64,000 nucleotides of DNA from Sacculina carcini (taxonomy: Eukaryota > Arthropoda > Thecostraca > Sacculinidae), in NCBI GenBank assembly GCA_916048095.2, contig OU696571.1, positions 8,802,001 to 8,866,000 on the forward strand. Reading direction: 5' to 3'. Both the position numbers and the translations under genes were made by a program. The notes below the pieces were generated by a model. It was given only the letters and a program-made list of their open reading frames with translations, was not told where the DNA came from and made no database searches. How positions within the stretch are numbered: position 1 is the stretch's first letter; each line of letters starts with the position of its first letter. Shown here in pieces: positions 42,026 to 52,461 of this stretch.

Positions 42026-42037
42026 AGCTATTTCGGC
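42026..42037 (+). promoter_or_regulatory. TRIM-B primer site complementary to the tRNA-Phe 5' end
   Basis: AGCTATTTCGGC directly follows the 5' LTR. Confidence 0.7.
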
Positions 42038-42719
42038 CCTTTTTGTTTTGGAATTATTTTTGTCTGCGACCCGGCTTCAGCAGCGGAGATGGTGCCTTCC
42101 AGCATCAGTAGCGGCCTACCAGCGGAGAATAGCGGTGGAGGTGCTCGGTGGCGTGTCAGGCTGTTGTGCAGGGTGACGGCAGTGCAGCATGATGCCGGCG
42201 GGAGGCAGCTGAGGAGCTGTGGCCGAGGGATGCTGGTCGTCTCGCCTGCACTGGTGTGAGGCACGTCGCCGGGCAACTACAGGATTGTCGGTGGAGGCGA
42301 CGATCGCTGGTGGAGGATGCTGGTGCTGGACGGCAGGTGACAGAGAGGGGCTGCTGAAGCCGGAGGAAAAAATGACGAACGACGGCGACGGCGTGGCCTG
42401 TGTGAACGGCGACGGCGTGGCCTGTGTGAACGGCGACGTCCCGGCTGTTTGCGGCAGGGTGCTGAAGAGCACTGGAGCACGGGAGCATAGTGGGTGCTGG
42501 GGCCGAGGTGTTGTGCCCTGTCGCGGCAGCCGGTGATGAAGAAGACGGGCGGAGGCGGGAGCGTGGAAGATGCTGGGGCCTGCCGTGTTGCGCTTCGCCG
42601 CAGCCAAGGTGTGTGCGTCTGCTGGAGGCCGTCGTCGGGTTTGGTTGTTTTTCTTTGTTTGTTATGCGTTTTTTTATTGTATGCTCTATAGTTCATGTTT
42701 CTGTAAAAACAGGTGGAGG

Positions 42720-42776
42720 TGTGGTGTGATTGTGAGCGAGAGAGAGAGAGTGTGTGAGCGCGTTGGAGTGTCTGTG

Positions 42777-42829
<53 letters not shown>

Positions 42830-43125
42830 CGCGTTTGCGTTCGTGTTTGCGTTGTTTGGTGATGTGTTTGTATGTATGCGTTTCATGAAGTGTGCATGCC
42901 CCGCGGCGGCGAGCGATTGACCGGCTCGCCGCTGATTGGTTGTGGCGGTGTGCGTGAGGACTGTGCGTGTGTGTGTGTGTCCGTTTGTGCTCCCGTGTGT
43001 GACGGTGTGAGCGGTAGTCGTGTTCGTGGGGCGGTTGTGGCGTAACGTCTTGTAGGAGCGCGTGGGGTAGTGATGCCCACGCGCGCCTGTCTGAATATAA
43101 TTTAGATTTTTGAATTTCTGCTACA
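42720..43125 (+). repeat. Internal TRIM-A-type LTR within TRIM-B
   Basis: 406 bp, TGTGGTGTGATTGTGAG to GCTACA. It is much closer to the TRIM-A LTR (10553-10931) than to the outer TRIM-B LTRs. It includes a long (TG)n run at 42783-42825 and the hairpin at 43054-43088 with one mismatch. The primer-type site follows at 43126-43137. Confidence 0.85.
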
Positions 43126-43137
43126 AGCTATTTCGGC
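43126..43137 (+). promoter_or_regulatory. Second primer-type site in TRIM-B
   Basis: AGCTATTTCGGC directly after the internal LTR, as after the outer 5' LTR. Confidence 0.65.
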
Positions 43138-43813
43138 CTTTTAGTTTGGAAGTGGTTTTTTGTCTGCGACCCGGCTTCAGCAGCAGAGATAGTGCCCTCC
43201 AGTATTAGCAGCGGCCTGGAGGAAGTGGTGGATGTGCTCGGCGGCGTGTCAGGTTGGTGTGCAGGGGGACGGCAGGAGGGCATGGTGCCGGCAGGAAGCA
43301 GCGGAGGAGCTGCAGCCGAGGGTTGCTCGTCGTCCAGCCTGCGCTGGTGTTAGACTCGTCGCCGGGCAGATAGAAGATCGCTGGTGGAGGCTGCTGGTGC
43401 TGGAGGGCATGTGAGAGAAAGGAGCTGCTGGAGCCGGAGGAGAAATGACGAACGACGACGACGGTGCGGCTTGCGTGTGCGGCGGAGTCACGGCTGTCTG
43501 CGACGGGGTGCTGAATAGCACGGGTGTCGGCGGGAGCACAGTGGGTGCTGGGGCCGAGGTGTTGTGCCCTGTCGCGGCAGCCGGTGATGAAGAAGACGGC
43601 AGGCTGCGGCGAAGCACTGAAGAGCACGGGCGGAGGCGGGAGCGCGGTGGACGCTGGGGCCTGACGTGTTGTGTTTCGCCGCAACCACGGTGTGTGCATC
43701 TGGTGGAGGCCGTCGTCGAGTTAGGTTTTTTTATTGGCTCCTGGTTTGCTTGGTTCGCGTTTTTTAATTGTCTGTTCTTTTGTTGATTTATGTTTCTTTA
43801 AAACAGGTGGAGG

Positions 43814-44093
43814 TGTGGTGTGATCGTGTGCAGTGAGAGAGAGTGTGTGTGTGAAAGATTGTGAGTGCGTGAACGTGTTAGTGTGTCTATATGTGATCGT
43901 GTATGGTTGAATTGTATATTGCGTGCGAGTGTGTATAGCTGTGTCGGTAAGTGTGTGCAGTTGTTTCGGTGTGTGTTTGTGTATGCGTGGTGTTTGTAGT
44001 GCGATCGGAGTGTGATGTCCTGTAGGCGCGCGTGGGGCGGTGATGCCCACGCGCGCCTGTCTGTAATATATTTGAGTTTCTGGTTTTGTTACA
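43814..44093 (+). repeat. TRIM-B 3' LTR
   Basis: 280 bp, identical by eye to 41746-42025; hairpin at 44024-44058. Confidence 0.9.
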
Positions 44094-44165
44094 AACTCTC
44101 ATACACGGACACAGGATATGGATAGAGACAAGATGGAGAAGATAAAAAAGAAAAGAAAAAAGCTG

Positions 44166-47061
44166 TTATTGAAGAGAAGCAAACGGCGTTAAGGAATGAG
44201 TAATAGGATCAAAAGATATTTCAAATAGGAACTCACGCAGGGAAGAGGTAAATGAACGATAGGTTGAAGAGGATGTTATGTGAGGAGGAAGCGAATTGTA
44301 TATACGAGGACCATAGAAGGAAAATGATTTGGAGGACCAGGAGGATTCATTTATGGCACGAGGACAAGAGAGAGGAACCGGAAGTCGGGAGGAAAGGTAG
44401 CTGGAAGGAGATAACAAATCAGATAGGTATGAAGGCTGCAGAGGATCATGTATAAGTTTATAGATTATACAACATACTTTAAAGTGGATTCGTGATTTCA
44501 TAGGGAGCCAACGGAATTTGAAGAGAAAGGGAGAGGTGTGTCGGCAGAAGGAAGGATATAAAACAAAGCGACAGGATTGGTTAATAACACGCTGGAGGAG
44601 AATGAGGGAGGATTTAGGACAATTGAGGTGAAGTGAGCTGCAGTAATCGAGTCGGGAAAATATGAGTGAGTGAACAAGTTTGATAGCAGAAGACTGATCA
44701 AGACAAGGCCGGATAGGATATAGAGAGCGAAGTATCATACGACATGTGCGTGAAGTAGATTGGATGTTAGTTGAGAAGGAAAGGGAGGAATCGAAAATTA
44801 CACCGAGATTCTTGGCAGACAATGAGAGAGGGAAAGGTAGGAGGGGAGGGGAAATACGTGGAGGATGGAGAGCAAGGAACTCGGATTTAGAAGGATTCAG
44901 GAGGAGACGACGAGAAGCAGACCAGGAGGTGATATCAGACAGAATGTCAGACAGGAGATCTGGATGGGAAAATGGACAGGGGATATAGAACTGTATGTCG
45001 TCAGCATAGATGTGAAAGCAAATAGAGCGGCGTCGAAGGATCGGACAGAGTGAGGACATGTACAGATTGAACAGGAGAGGACCAAGGATAGATCCTTGGG
45101 GAACGCCAGAGGAAAGGGGGAGTGGATTGGAAACAGAGGGGTTGAATTGAACAGAGTAGCTTCGATTTTGTAGGTAGGAGCGGAGTAAAGCAAGGGCAGA
45201 CTGAGATACACCAAGGTGAGAGAGATCATCGATAAGAATGCAGTGGTCAACGAGATCAAACGCTGAGCTCAAGTCAAGTAATACGAGGAGAAGAGATTTG
45301 CGATAGGAAAAGGAAGACAGAATACCATGAGTGACTGAGATAAGAACAGATTCAGTGGAGTGATAGGGGCGAAATCCAGACTGGTTAGAATCAAGGGAAT
45401 TATAAATGAAAGGAGATAGTTGAGAGGAAATTGCAGACTCAAGGAGCTTGGAGGAGAAACTAAGGAGGGAAATAGGACGAAAGTTGCAGCACAAGGAAGG
45501 ATCAAGAGTAGGTTTTTTTAGAATAGGGTGGACGAAAGCGTGTTTGTCAGCAAGAAAAGTACCATGTAGAAAAGAGGAGTTTATCAAATGAAGTAAGTAA
45601 GGAACTAAGGACTCAATAGACGCAGCAATAACACCAAAATTAATTGGATCAGCAGGAGATGACAAGGGTTTACGTTTGGAGAGGAGACACAAAATATCAG
45701 GGAGGTCAAGCTGAGAAAAAGATGGAAATTGACTAGATGAGGTGGTATGGATGACAGAAATGTGTGTAGGAGGAATAAGAGAGCGAGGGGATTCAACTTT
45801 GTTAGTAAAGTAGGAAGATAGTTCGTCAGCAGTGAGAGAGGAAGTAGAGGAAGGAGATCGGAGTCCAGAGAGAGAGTTCAGAGTGTTCCAGAGAGCTTTG
45901 GGAGAACGTGAGAGAGACGTAAGACGAGAAGAGTAATAAGCTTGCCTAGCAGATGTTAGAGAAGAAAGGTATGTGGTGCGAGCAGAGCAGAAGGCAGACC
46001 AGTCAGTGGAGAGCCGAGAGCGTCTCCATGTTCGCTCGAATGCCCGCTGATGACGTTTGAGACGGTTGAGGCGAGAATTGAACCAAGGGGAAGGACGAGG
46101 ACGAGGCGAGTGAAAAGTCAGGGGAAAAATAGTATTGTTAATAGAAGATAAAGCCGAATAAAGAAGAGGATATATTGCAGAGGGAGGAACCGAGCGAAGC
46201 AATTGCAATGGTAGAAGGTTTGCTAGAAGGGTGTGGAAGGTGAAAATTTTCATATTTCCTGAAATACAGGGGAGCTGGAGTGTGATTAGGTCTATGAATG
46301 GCCAATGACGTAATGATTAGAGAATGATCAGAGATGGAAGTATCAGGAGGAAGAACAACTACTTCAGAGGGAGGAAGATCAGATGAGAGAACAGGAGAAG
46401 GGAAGAGAACTAAATCAAGAGTATGACCAGAATTATGAGTGGGAGAGGAGACTGGAGAGATGAGACCATGAGAACTAAGCAGATGGATGAAATTCGAGGC
46501 ATAAGAAGACACAGAAGGACAATCAACCCAAAGATTAAAGTCTCCAAGAACAACGTACCTACTGGAGAAAGAAGCTTCAATAGCGTCAAGGAGAGAGGAA
46601 AATTCAGAGAGAAAGGAAGACGTAGTACGAGGATGGTTATGGCGATAGATGATAAGAATGCAGAATTTATGAGGTGGATCATTAGACGGCAGACAGAGGG
46701 TGAGGAACTCGAAAGAGGAAGGAGGAGAAATGGGATCAGGTAAAAGAGACAGGGGAAGAGACTTCAGATGCATGCATCCCACTCCACCTCCAGAGGATTT
46801 TGAGTTAGACCGGGCTTTGTGAATGAAACAAAAATCGGAAGGGATATTAGCAAGAAAGGAGGGTAAATCAGTATCAAGCAGCCATGTTTCAACCAAACAA
46901 AAAATTGAGAGATGATGAGAAGAAACAAGGTGAGAGAGAAGAGTGAATTTGTGTCGACAGGATCTAATGTTCAGGAAACCGACCAGAAAAGAAGAATGAT
47001 GGATGAGTGAATGTTGGGAAACAGGTGAAGGATTAAAAGAAATATGATTCGACGGTGGCAA
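44166..47061 (-). pseudogene. CR1-c ORF2: endonuclease and RT, one frameshift
   Basis: Minus strand from 47061. The first frame (to about 46240) carries the APE-type endonuclease: VGFLNIRSCRHK, CLVETWL, VVLGDFNLWVDCP and SISDHSLI. A shift near 46230-46255 (AAAATTTTC region) moves the rest to another frame, which runs open to 44166. RT motifs there are FRPISLLSFSSKLLE, LLDLSSAFDLVDH, GVPQGSILGPLLFNLYM and the catalytic YADD in FHIYADDIQFY. The C-terminus reads SSWSSKSFSFYGPRIYNSLP and ends LTPFASLQ. There is no RNase H. One indel breaks an otherwise long, clean protein. Confidence 0.88.
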
Positions 47062-47109
47062 GGAATCACAAGCTGAATCTGAAGTGGATGAGGAAGAGGG
47101 ACTAGGTAG

Positions 47110-48201
47110 TCAGGCGAGATGAGAGGAGGATGGAGGAGCAGAGATAGATGGAAGAGAAGACAGAGGCAAGTGGTCGTCAGATGTCGCAGTGCGGAGACGG
47201 ATGGAGTGGCGGACTGAAATGAAAGAGGGACACGACGAGTGAAATGATGAGTGAGTGTGAGGGCGAGAAGAAGACGCGCAGTGGCAGCATTTGTTAGGAG
47301 CAGTATGATTACAAGCAGAGGAGCGATGGGGTCCGGCACAGAAGCCACACGTTTCATTGCGGGTGCACCTCGCCTCGCTGTGGCCGAGGCCCGCGCAACG
47401 AGCACAACGGGTTACCCAAAACCGGTCATACACCAGACAGGACCTCAGTTCGACATAGAGTCGATCGCCGGCCGATCTTATCGCAGCACGGACGGAAGGT
47501 AACAGCGTCAGTACAGCATGGCGAATACCACCTCGGGCCCGCGTAAAAAATAACAGCTTGATGTCGCCCTCAGAGAAAGAGTCTAGGACACGGTTTTTCC
47601 GGCGCAGATGAGAGACAAAAGAGTCGGGCTCGAGATCTAGCGGAACGTTAGTCAGTGTGACTTTAGGACGGAGTGGGGCCGATTTTGGTCGGTGCGCCTC
47701 AACTTGTGGGATAGCCGCACGGACACAGCTCAGTGCACGGTCAGCGTCGAGGGACGAGCAGCAGCGGACGACAAGTCCACCGCTGGCAGTCTGGCGAGAC
47801 GAATCGACAGGGACATCACGCAGAAGAGAAGCCACCTTCCTGGGGCACACTGGCGACTTATCCCGCGATTTCAGGACGACCGTATGCGTGGGTTTTCTTG
47901 CTTCGATCGCATCATCAGGGGCCGGTTGCACTTGGTGCGATTCAATGGAGCGCAGCGACGACTCCATCACGTCCAGGCGCTCACGAATGCACGTGACATC
48001 ACGGTGCATGTACAGAGTAAGCTTTGCCTTGGCCAGGCAGGGGCAGCAGACCCAATTAACATGCTTAATTAGGTCGGCCTTGACTCCCGAGAGCGACGCA
48101 CATTTAATATGGGCCCAACTGTCACATATGGAGCACCCGATCCATTTGGTAGAGTCTCCCGACGAAGTGTTACAGACATAGCAAGTTTCGTTGGAAACCA
48201 T
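47110..48201 (-). CDS. CR1-c ORF1 with PHD-like finger and zinc knuckles
   Basis: 363 residues from MVSNETCYVC at 48201; an upstream in-frame hydrophobic extension exists but the PHD motif begins right after this ATG. The N-terminus is a Cys/His-rich finger (CYVCN, WIGCSICDSWAHIKC, WVCCPC) like the PHD fingers of CR1-type ORF1 proteins. The middle is RRM-like (VTLTNVPLDLEPDSF, IKLLFFTRARGGIRHAVLTL). Knuckles CARCAGLGHSEARC and CGFCAGPHRSSAC follow, then a Ser-rich tail. The family role is RNA binding and chromatin contact during insertion. ORF2 begins 48 nt after the stop. Confidence 0.87.
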   Translation of the reverse strand: MVSNETCYVCNTSSGDSTKWIGCSICDSWAHIKCASLSGVKADLIKHVNWVCCPCLAKAKLTLYMHRDVTCIRERLDVMESSLRSIESHQVQPAPDDAIEARKPTHTVVLKSRDKSPVCPRKVASLLRDVPVDSSRQTASGGLVVRCCSSLDADRALSCVRAAIPQVEAHRPKSAPLRPKVTLTNVPLDLEPDSFVSHLRRKNRVLDSFSEGDIKLLFFTRARGGIRHAVLTLLPSVRAAIRSAGDRLYVELRSCLVYDRFWVTRCARCAGLGHSEARCTRNETCGFCAGPHRSSACNHTAPNKCCHCASSSRPHTHSSFHSSCPSFISVRHSIRLRTATSDDHLPLSSLPSISAPPSSSHLA

Positions 48202-48364
48202 GAAACACCAATAAAAGAGAGAGAAAAATAAAGTAAAAATTATCAACAGAAACACACAAAAATACCCACCCAGCGACTATTAGGAAACAACAGCAAGTAA
48301 GATAGAAGATTCAAAGAGCGCGCCACATCCAATCAGTACAAGAGTCGCCAGGTGAATGAAGAAA

Positions 48365-48536
48365 TGCTGTTCAATTAGTTCGGTATTGTATGTTCCCATT
48401 CTATTTCTATTCATGAACTCAATTCGTTATTGTTAATCGCTGGGTGTTTACGTTTCCTATTTACAGGTCTTGTAACTTATCCGATATTCTCGTTACTAAT
48501 ACAGCGTTGGAGCGGGCCGCTGTGTTCCTTATGACA
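48365..48536 (+). repeat. Gypsy-2 5' LTR, second part
   Basis: 172 bp matching 51635-51806 with very few differences, from TGCTGTTCAATTAG to CTTATGACA. Confidence 0.88.
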
Positions 48537-48548
48537 TAATATCGGATA
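48478..48548 (+). promoter_or_regulatory. Possible self-priming pair in the Gypsy-2 LTR and leader
   Basis: TATCCGATATT in the LTR (48478-48488) is the exact reverse complement of AATATCGGATA (48538-48548), which lies one base after the LTR end. No TGG-type tRNA site is present there. The fission-yeast Tf1 element primes itself with 11 nt of its own RNA start in this way. The RNA start here is unknown. Confidence 0.5.
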
Positions 48549-48582
48549 TTAATATTCGGATAGAAGCAGGCGTACCGCAGTA

Positions 48583-51496
48583 ATGGCCGTGATGGGGGAG
48601 ACGACTATGCCAGACTACGAGGCCATGATCAATCCACATTTGTCATGCGTTCAGAAAAATCGTTTAATAAATGTGTTACGAAAGTATACCGATGTTTTTG
48701 CTCGTAATCCGAAGAAACCTACCGTTACTGATCGCGCTACGCATGTAATTGATACAGGTGAGGCCATGCCGGTAAAACGCCAACCGTATCGTATAAATCC
48801 CCAAGTGGAGGCGGAGGTAAACAAGCAGATCAAAGAGATGTTGAGTAATGGGATTTGCCGCCCTTCCTCGTCCCCCTGGGGCAGCCGCGTCCTTCTCGTA
48901 AGAAAAAAAGATGGGTCATACCGCTTCGTCGTTGACTATAGAGACCTCAACACCGCCACTAAGAAAGACGCATATACGGCGGCCGATTGGCGAAGAATTA
49001 TAGACAAGTTGGGGGGCAGCCAATTTTTCACCTTCCTCGATGGAGCTAGTGCATATTGGTCCATTCCGATCAGGGAATGCGACAAGGAGAAGACGTCATT
49101 CGTAGTTACGGGAGGGCAGTATGAGATGAATGTTATGGCTTTTGGCCTATGTAATAGCCAATGCACGTATCAGCGTGTGATGGATGAGATTTTGAAAGAT
49201 CAACCGAATGCAGCGGCATATGTCGATGATACCTGTGTTTTTTTCCGCGACGTTTGAGGATCATTTGCGACACGTTGATTCCACCTTGGAGGCATATCAA
49301 AAAGCAAATTTGCAGCTTCGCCACGATAAATGTCGTTTTGGTTATACTAAAGGAGAATTCGTGGGGCATGAGCTATCACCCAATGGTTGCCGACCGTTGA
49401 AATCACATGTCGACCTCATTTTACAGTGGGATGCACCGACCGGAGTGAAGGCTCTGCGGCGCTTTCTAGGATTCGTGAATTATTACAGACATTTTATAAA
49501 AGGTATGGCGAGAATATGCGCACCACTTTACGGTCTCACAAAGAAGCGGAGTCCGTGGTGTTGGGGTGACGACTGCCAGGCCAGTTTTGACCAAGTCAAG
49601 ACGGCGATTGTGACTTGTCCAGTGCTTCGGTATCCGGATTGGAAGGAGCCATTTGTCGTTTGCGTGGACGCCAGTACTAGCGGAGTGGGGGGCATGTTGG
49701 CTCAGAAGAATGGAAGGGGTGAACTACAACCAATCTCTTTTTTCTCTTCTGGGTTAACTTCGGCCCAGCGTAATTATGCAGCTGGAGAACTGGAAGCCTG
49801 GGCTCTTATAGCGGCTTTGCGCAAATGGTGGGAATACCTTCAGGCTGCAAAGAAGGTTTATTTCATTTCGGACCACAACCCACTTGTGTGGATGAAGCAG
49901 AAGAAAGATCCAAGGGGCAAATTTGCACGATGGTTATTAGAGCTCGAAATGGTTCAGGATTATGAGATATTGTATCGACAAGGATCTGATAATCAAGTGG
50001 CAGACTTTCTGAGTCGTATTCCATCATCGGTAGATGTCAATGTCAATGACAATGAGGAGCATATGGACCGACATATTTATCTGACGGAAGAGACTCCCTT
50101 TGATCGCATTAAGCGGGGTCAACTGCAAGACCAAAGTATCATCAGCGCCAAAACACAGCTATCATCGAACGGTGCGATACGCGACGGTTGTTTTCGACGC
50201 TGTGACGGTATTCACGTTCGCAATGATGTATTAATGAAAGGAAATCGAATCGTTGTTCCAGAACAGCTGAAAACATCACTGACTAGGGAATACCACAGTC
50301 AGGGTCACTTTGGAGTCGAGAAGACTTTATTGGCACTCAAGCGTGATCTGTACTGGATGGGTATGGAGAAAACAGTGAAGGAAGTTGGTAGCCAATGTGA
50401 TGTATGTGCGAGGCAGAAACGATCATACCAAAATAGGATCAGGATGCAAATACCCGATTATGGAGCCAGAGGTTCGCGTCAAGCCGTCGCCATGGATATT
50501 GCTACCATGCCGTGGAGTGCTAATGGGTACCGATATTTACTTGTAGTAGTTGACCTTTTCGCCAAGTTTGTGGAACTGATACCGATGGCAGACCAAACTG
50601 CTACTTCAGTGGTCACGGCGTTCAGGAACGAGTGGATCTACCGCCATGGCGCACCAAGAGTGCTGGTGTCTGATCAAGGCAGGAATGTTGATGGCGGAGT
50701 CGTCCGAGTGCTTTGTGCGGAACTAGGAATACAGAAAAGACATTCAAGTCCTTACCATCCTCAGGCCGACGGACAAGCAGAACGGTCGGTGCAAACTGCA
50801 AAACAGACCATCAGATGCTTGCTGGACGAACAAGACAAAGGTACAGAAGCATGGCCTGAAGTGGTTCGTGAAGCGGCTTTTCATATCAACAACGCAGTCA
50901 ATCGCAGCACGGGAAACACGCCCGCTCTCGTAATGTATGGTACGGAGTTGCGGACGAATAAGACGGTTGATGTGGAAAATCTGCGTTCCGAGATTCATCC
51001 CGACGATGTCATCGCGGAAACCAAGGCAAATCACATCATCATTCAAGCGGATGTAGAAAAGAGGACTGATCTAGCTCGTCAGAGATACAAACAGTACCAT
51101 GATCGTGGGAGAGTCGAACCTGCAGAGCATAGGGTAAGAACAGGGGACAAGGTCATGCTGCGAAACGAGACTAGATCCGGGTTAGATCCCATGTACTCCG
51201 GGCCTCACAATGTGGTAGATACCAATGGAGCAAACATATTTATCGAATCGAATCGACCTGAAAAACCCGTGGATTGCGTACATCATGACCGTTGCAAGAG
51301 ACTTGCTACTGAAGACGTCTCGAGAGACCCTTCCAGTGAAGCTGCTACGGCAGTGAACACTGGATTACCCGGTGGACCACCAGATGAGGCAGAGTTACAA
51401 GGTTTGGACCCATTGCGGTTCTTACCGACAACTTCCCGATACGGCAGGCGTATTCAGCGCAACCGGCGTTTCGCTGATTTTTCTAAGGGGGAGTAA
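48583..51496 (+). pseudogene. Gypsy-2 pol: RT-RNase H-integrase, one frameshift; gag and protease absent
   Basis: The first ATG is 47 nt after the 5' LTR and already lies at the start of pol; no gag, zinc knuckle or protease precedes it. RT motifs are HVIDTGEAMPVKRQPYR, VRKKDGSYRFVVDYRDLN and catalytic YVDD (AYVDDTCVF). Seven T at 49238-49244 then shift the frame; the continuation is in the frame ending at 51496. RNase H (VCVDASTSGVGGML, YFISDHNPLVWM) and integrase follow (HFGVEKTLLALKRDLYW, CDVCARQK, AMDIATMPW, VSDQGRNVDG, GQAERSVQTAK). The type is the classical gypsy/17.6 branch. RT, RNase H and integrase catalytic residues are present. Confidence 0.88.
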
Positions 51497-51497
51497 T

Positions 51498-51806
51498 TGT
51501 GAGACAAGAGTTTGGCGTTTCAGTCTTGGCGTAATTTGGCAACATTGTCTTTATGATGCGGCTCCAAACGTTGCGAGCATGTTACGTGATGTGTAGTTAT
51601 TGTGCAATGGTATGTGTTTGTTGTCCAAGTTGTATGCTGTTCAATTAGTTCGATATTGTATGTTCCCATTCTATTTCTATTCATGAACTCAATTCGTTAT
51701 TGTTAATCGCTGGGTGTTTACGTTTCCTATTTACAGGTCTTGTAACTTATCCGATATTCTCGTTACTAATACAGCGTTGGAGCGGGCCGCTGTGTTCCTT
51801 ATGACA
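51498..51806 (+). repeat. Gypsy-2 3' LTR
   Basis: 309 bp, TGTGAGACAAGAG to TTATGACA, preceded by the purine tract AAGGGGGAGTAAT and followed by the AATG duplication. Confidence 0.88.
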
Positions 51807-52426
51807 AATGTAAAGCGACATCTATTGTTATCAGTTTGCTTAAGTTTTTTGCGACTTTATTGAACATATCGGTGTTTAACAATTTTGTGTTTGTGCGCTA
51901 TTTGGATTATTACGTATTAAATGTTAGATTAACTTGTATGGCAGAATTTCGTTATAGCTTTATTTTCTTCCTTGAGAGAGCTTAATTGTGCCGCAATTGC
52001 ATCGCTTTTGCGCAACCCTGAACACGTTGTGTTGGTTGAATTTTGCGTCTACACCATTGAATTTTTTTGCACCTGTGAACCTAAGAACCTGAGAACGCCA
52101 GAAGTTGTAAGTTTTCACCTTTTTGTACGTCAAGTTGTACTGATATTTGTTTGTTGTATTATTTTCATGTTTATGCCACTCCTGATGCGGTGGTCTCTAA
52201 TAATGCTCTTGAGTGCTCAGTTTGGTAAATTTGATATGTAATTTGGTGAATTTGATACTTTAATTCGGTTTGTTTTTATGTGTTCTTTTGTTCCAGTTAG
52301 ACCGTTTATAATCGCTTTGTACCGTTTTTTACCGTTGGTACCCATTGCTACCCCTATGAGTGCATGAAACAGTGAATACAACGCGTGCCAAACCTCTGGT
52401 GTCACTTGCGCCCTCTGGGCGTAATA
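51807..52426 (+). repeat. BEL-1 5' LTR, second part
   Basis: 620 bp matching 57050-57670 with a few substitutions and one indel. It begins with the AATG copy created by Gypsy-2 insertion. Confidence 0.87.
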
Positions 52427-52461
52427 GTCCAATTTTGGCTCTGCATCATAGAACAACCCAG

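Larger units (their letters stand above)
41746..44093 (+). mobile_element. TRIM-B, complete non-autonomous LTR element with an extra internal LTR
   Basis: 2,348 bp flanked by AACTC (41741-41745, 44094-44098). The outer LTRs (41746-42025, 43814-44093; 280 bp) look identical. Between them lie internal region 1, a complete LTR of the TRIM-A type (42720-43125), and internal region 2: LTR-int-LTR-int-LTR. Each LTR that is followed by internal DNA is followed directly by AGCTATTTCGGC, and each internal region ends in AACAGGTGGAGG. No protein homology is found. Identical outer LTRs and an exact target duplication show recent integration as one unit. Confidence 0.9.
41715..48364 (-). mobile_element. 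CR1-c, nearly full-length CR1/L2-type LINE carrying TRIM-B
   Basis: A minus-strand LINE: 5' UTR about 48202-48364, ORF1 47110-48201, ORF2 44166-47061, then a 3' UTR split by TRIM-B (41746-44093). Its 5' end abuts the second half of the Gypsy-2 5' LTR at 48365. ORF1 has a PHD-like finger and zinc knuckles, and ORF2 has endonuclease and RT without RNase H. That combination fits the CR1/L2 side of the jockey superfamily. It is the reference for the CR1-a and CR1-b fragments. Confidence 0.87.
28516..51806 (+). mobile_element. Gypsy-2, Ty3/gypsy LTR element interrupted in its 5' LTR
   Basis: Bordered by AATG (28512-28515, 51807-51810). The 309-bp 3' LTR at 51498-51806 is intact. The 5' LTR is split into 28516-28625 and 48365-48536, with 27 bp lost at the break (equivalent to 51608-51634). 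Between the halves lie I-LINE-1 to -3 and CR1-c with TRIM-B. The internal region (48537-51497) holds only pol; gag and protease are missing. A purine tract, AAGGGGGAG, precedes the 3' LTR. Confidence 0.88.

Noticed and set aside
52427..52461. BEL-1 primer-binding site
   Set aside because: No stretch directly after the LTR matches a tRNA 3' or 5' end that I can recall with confidence.
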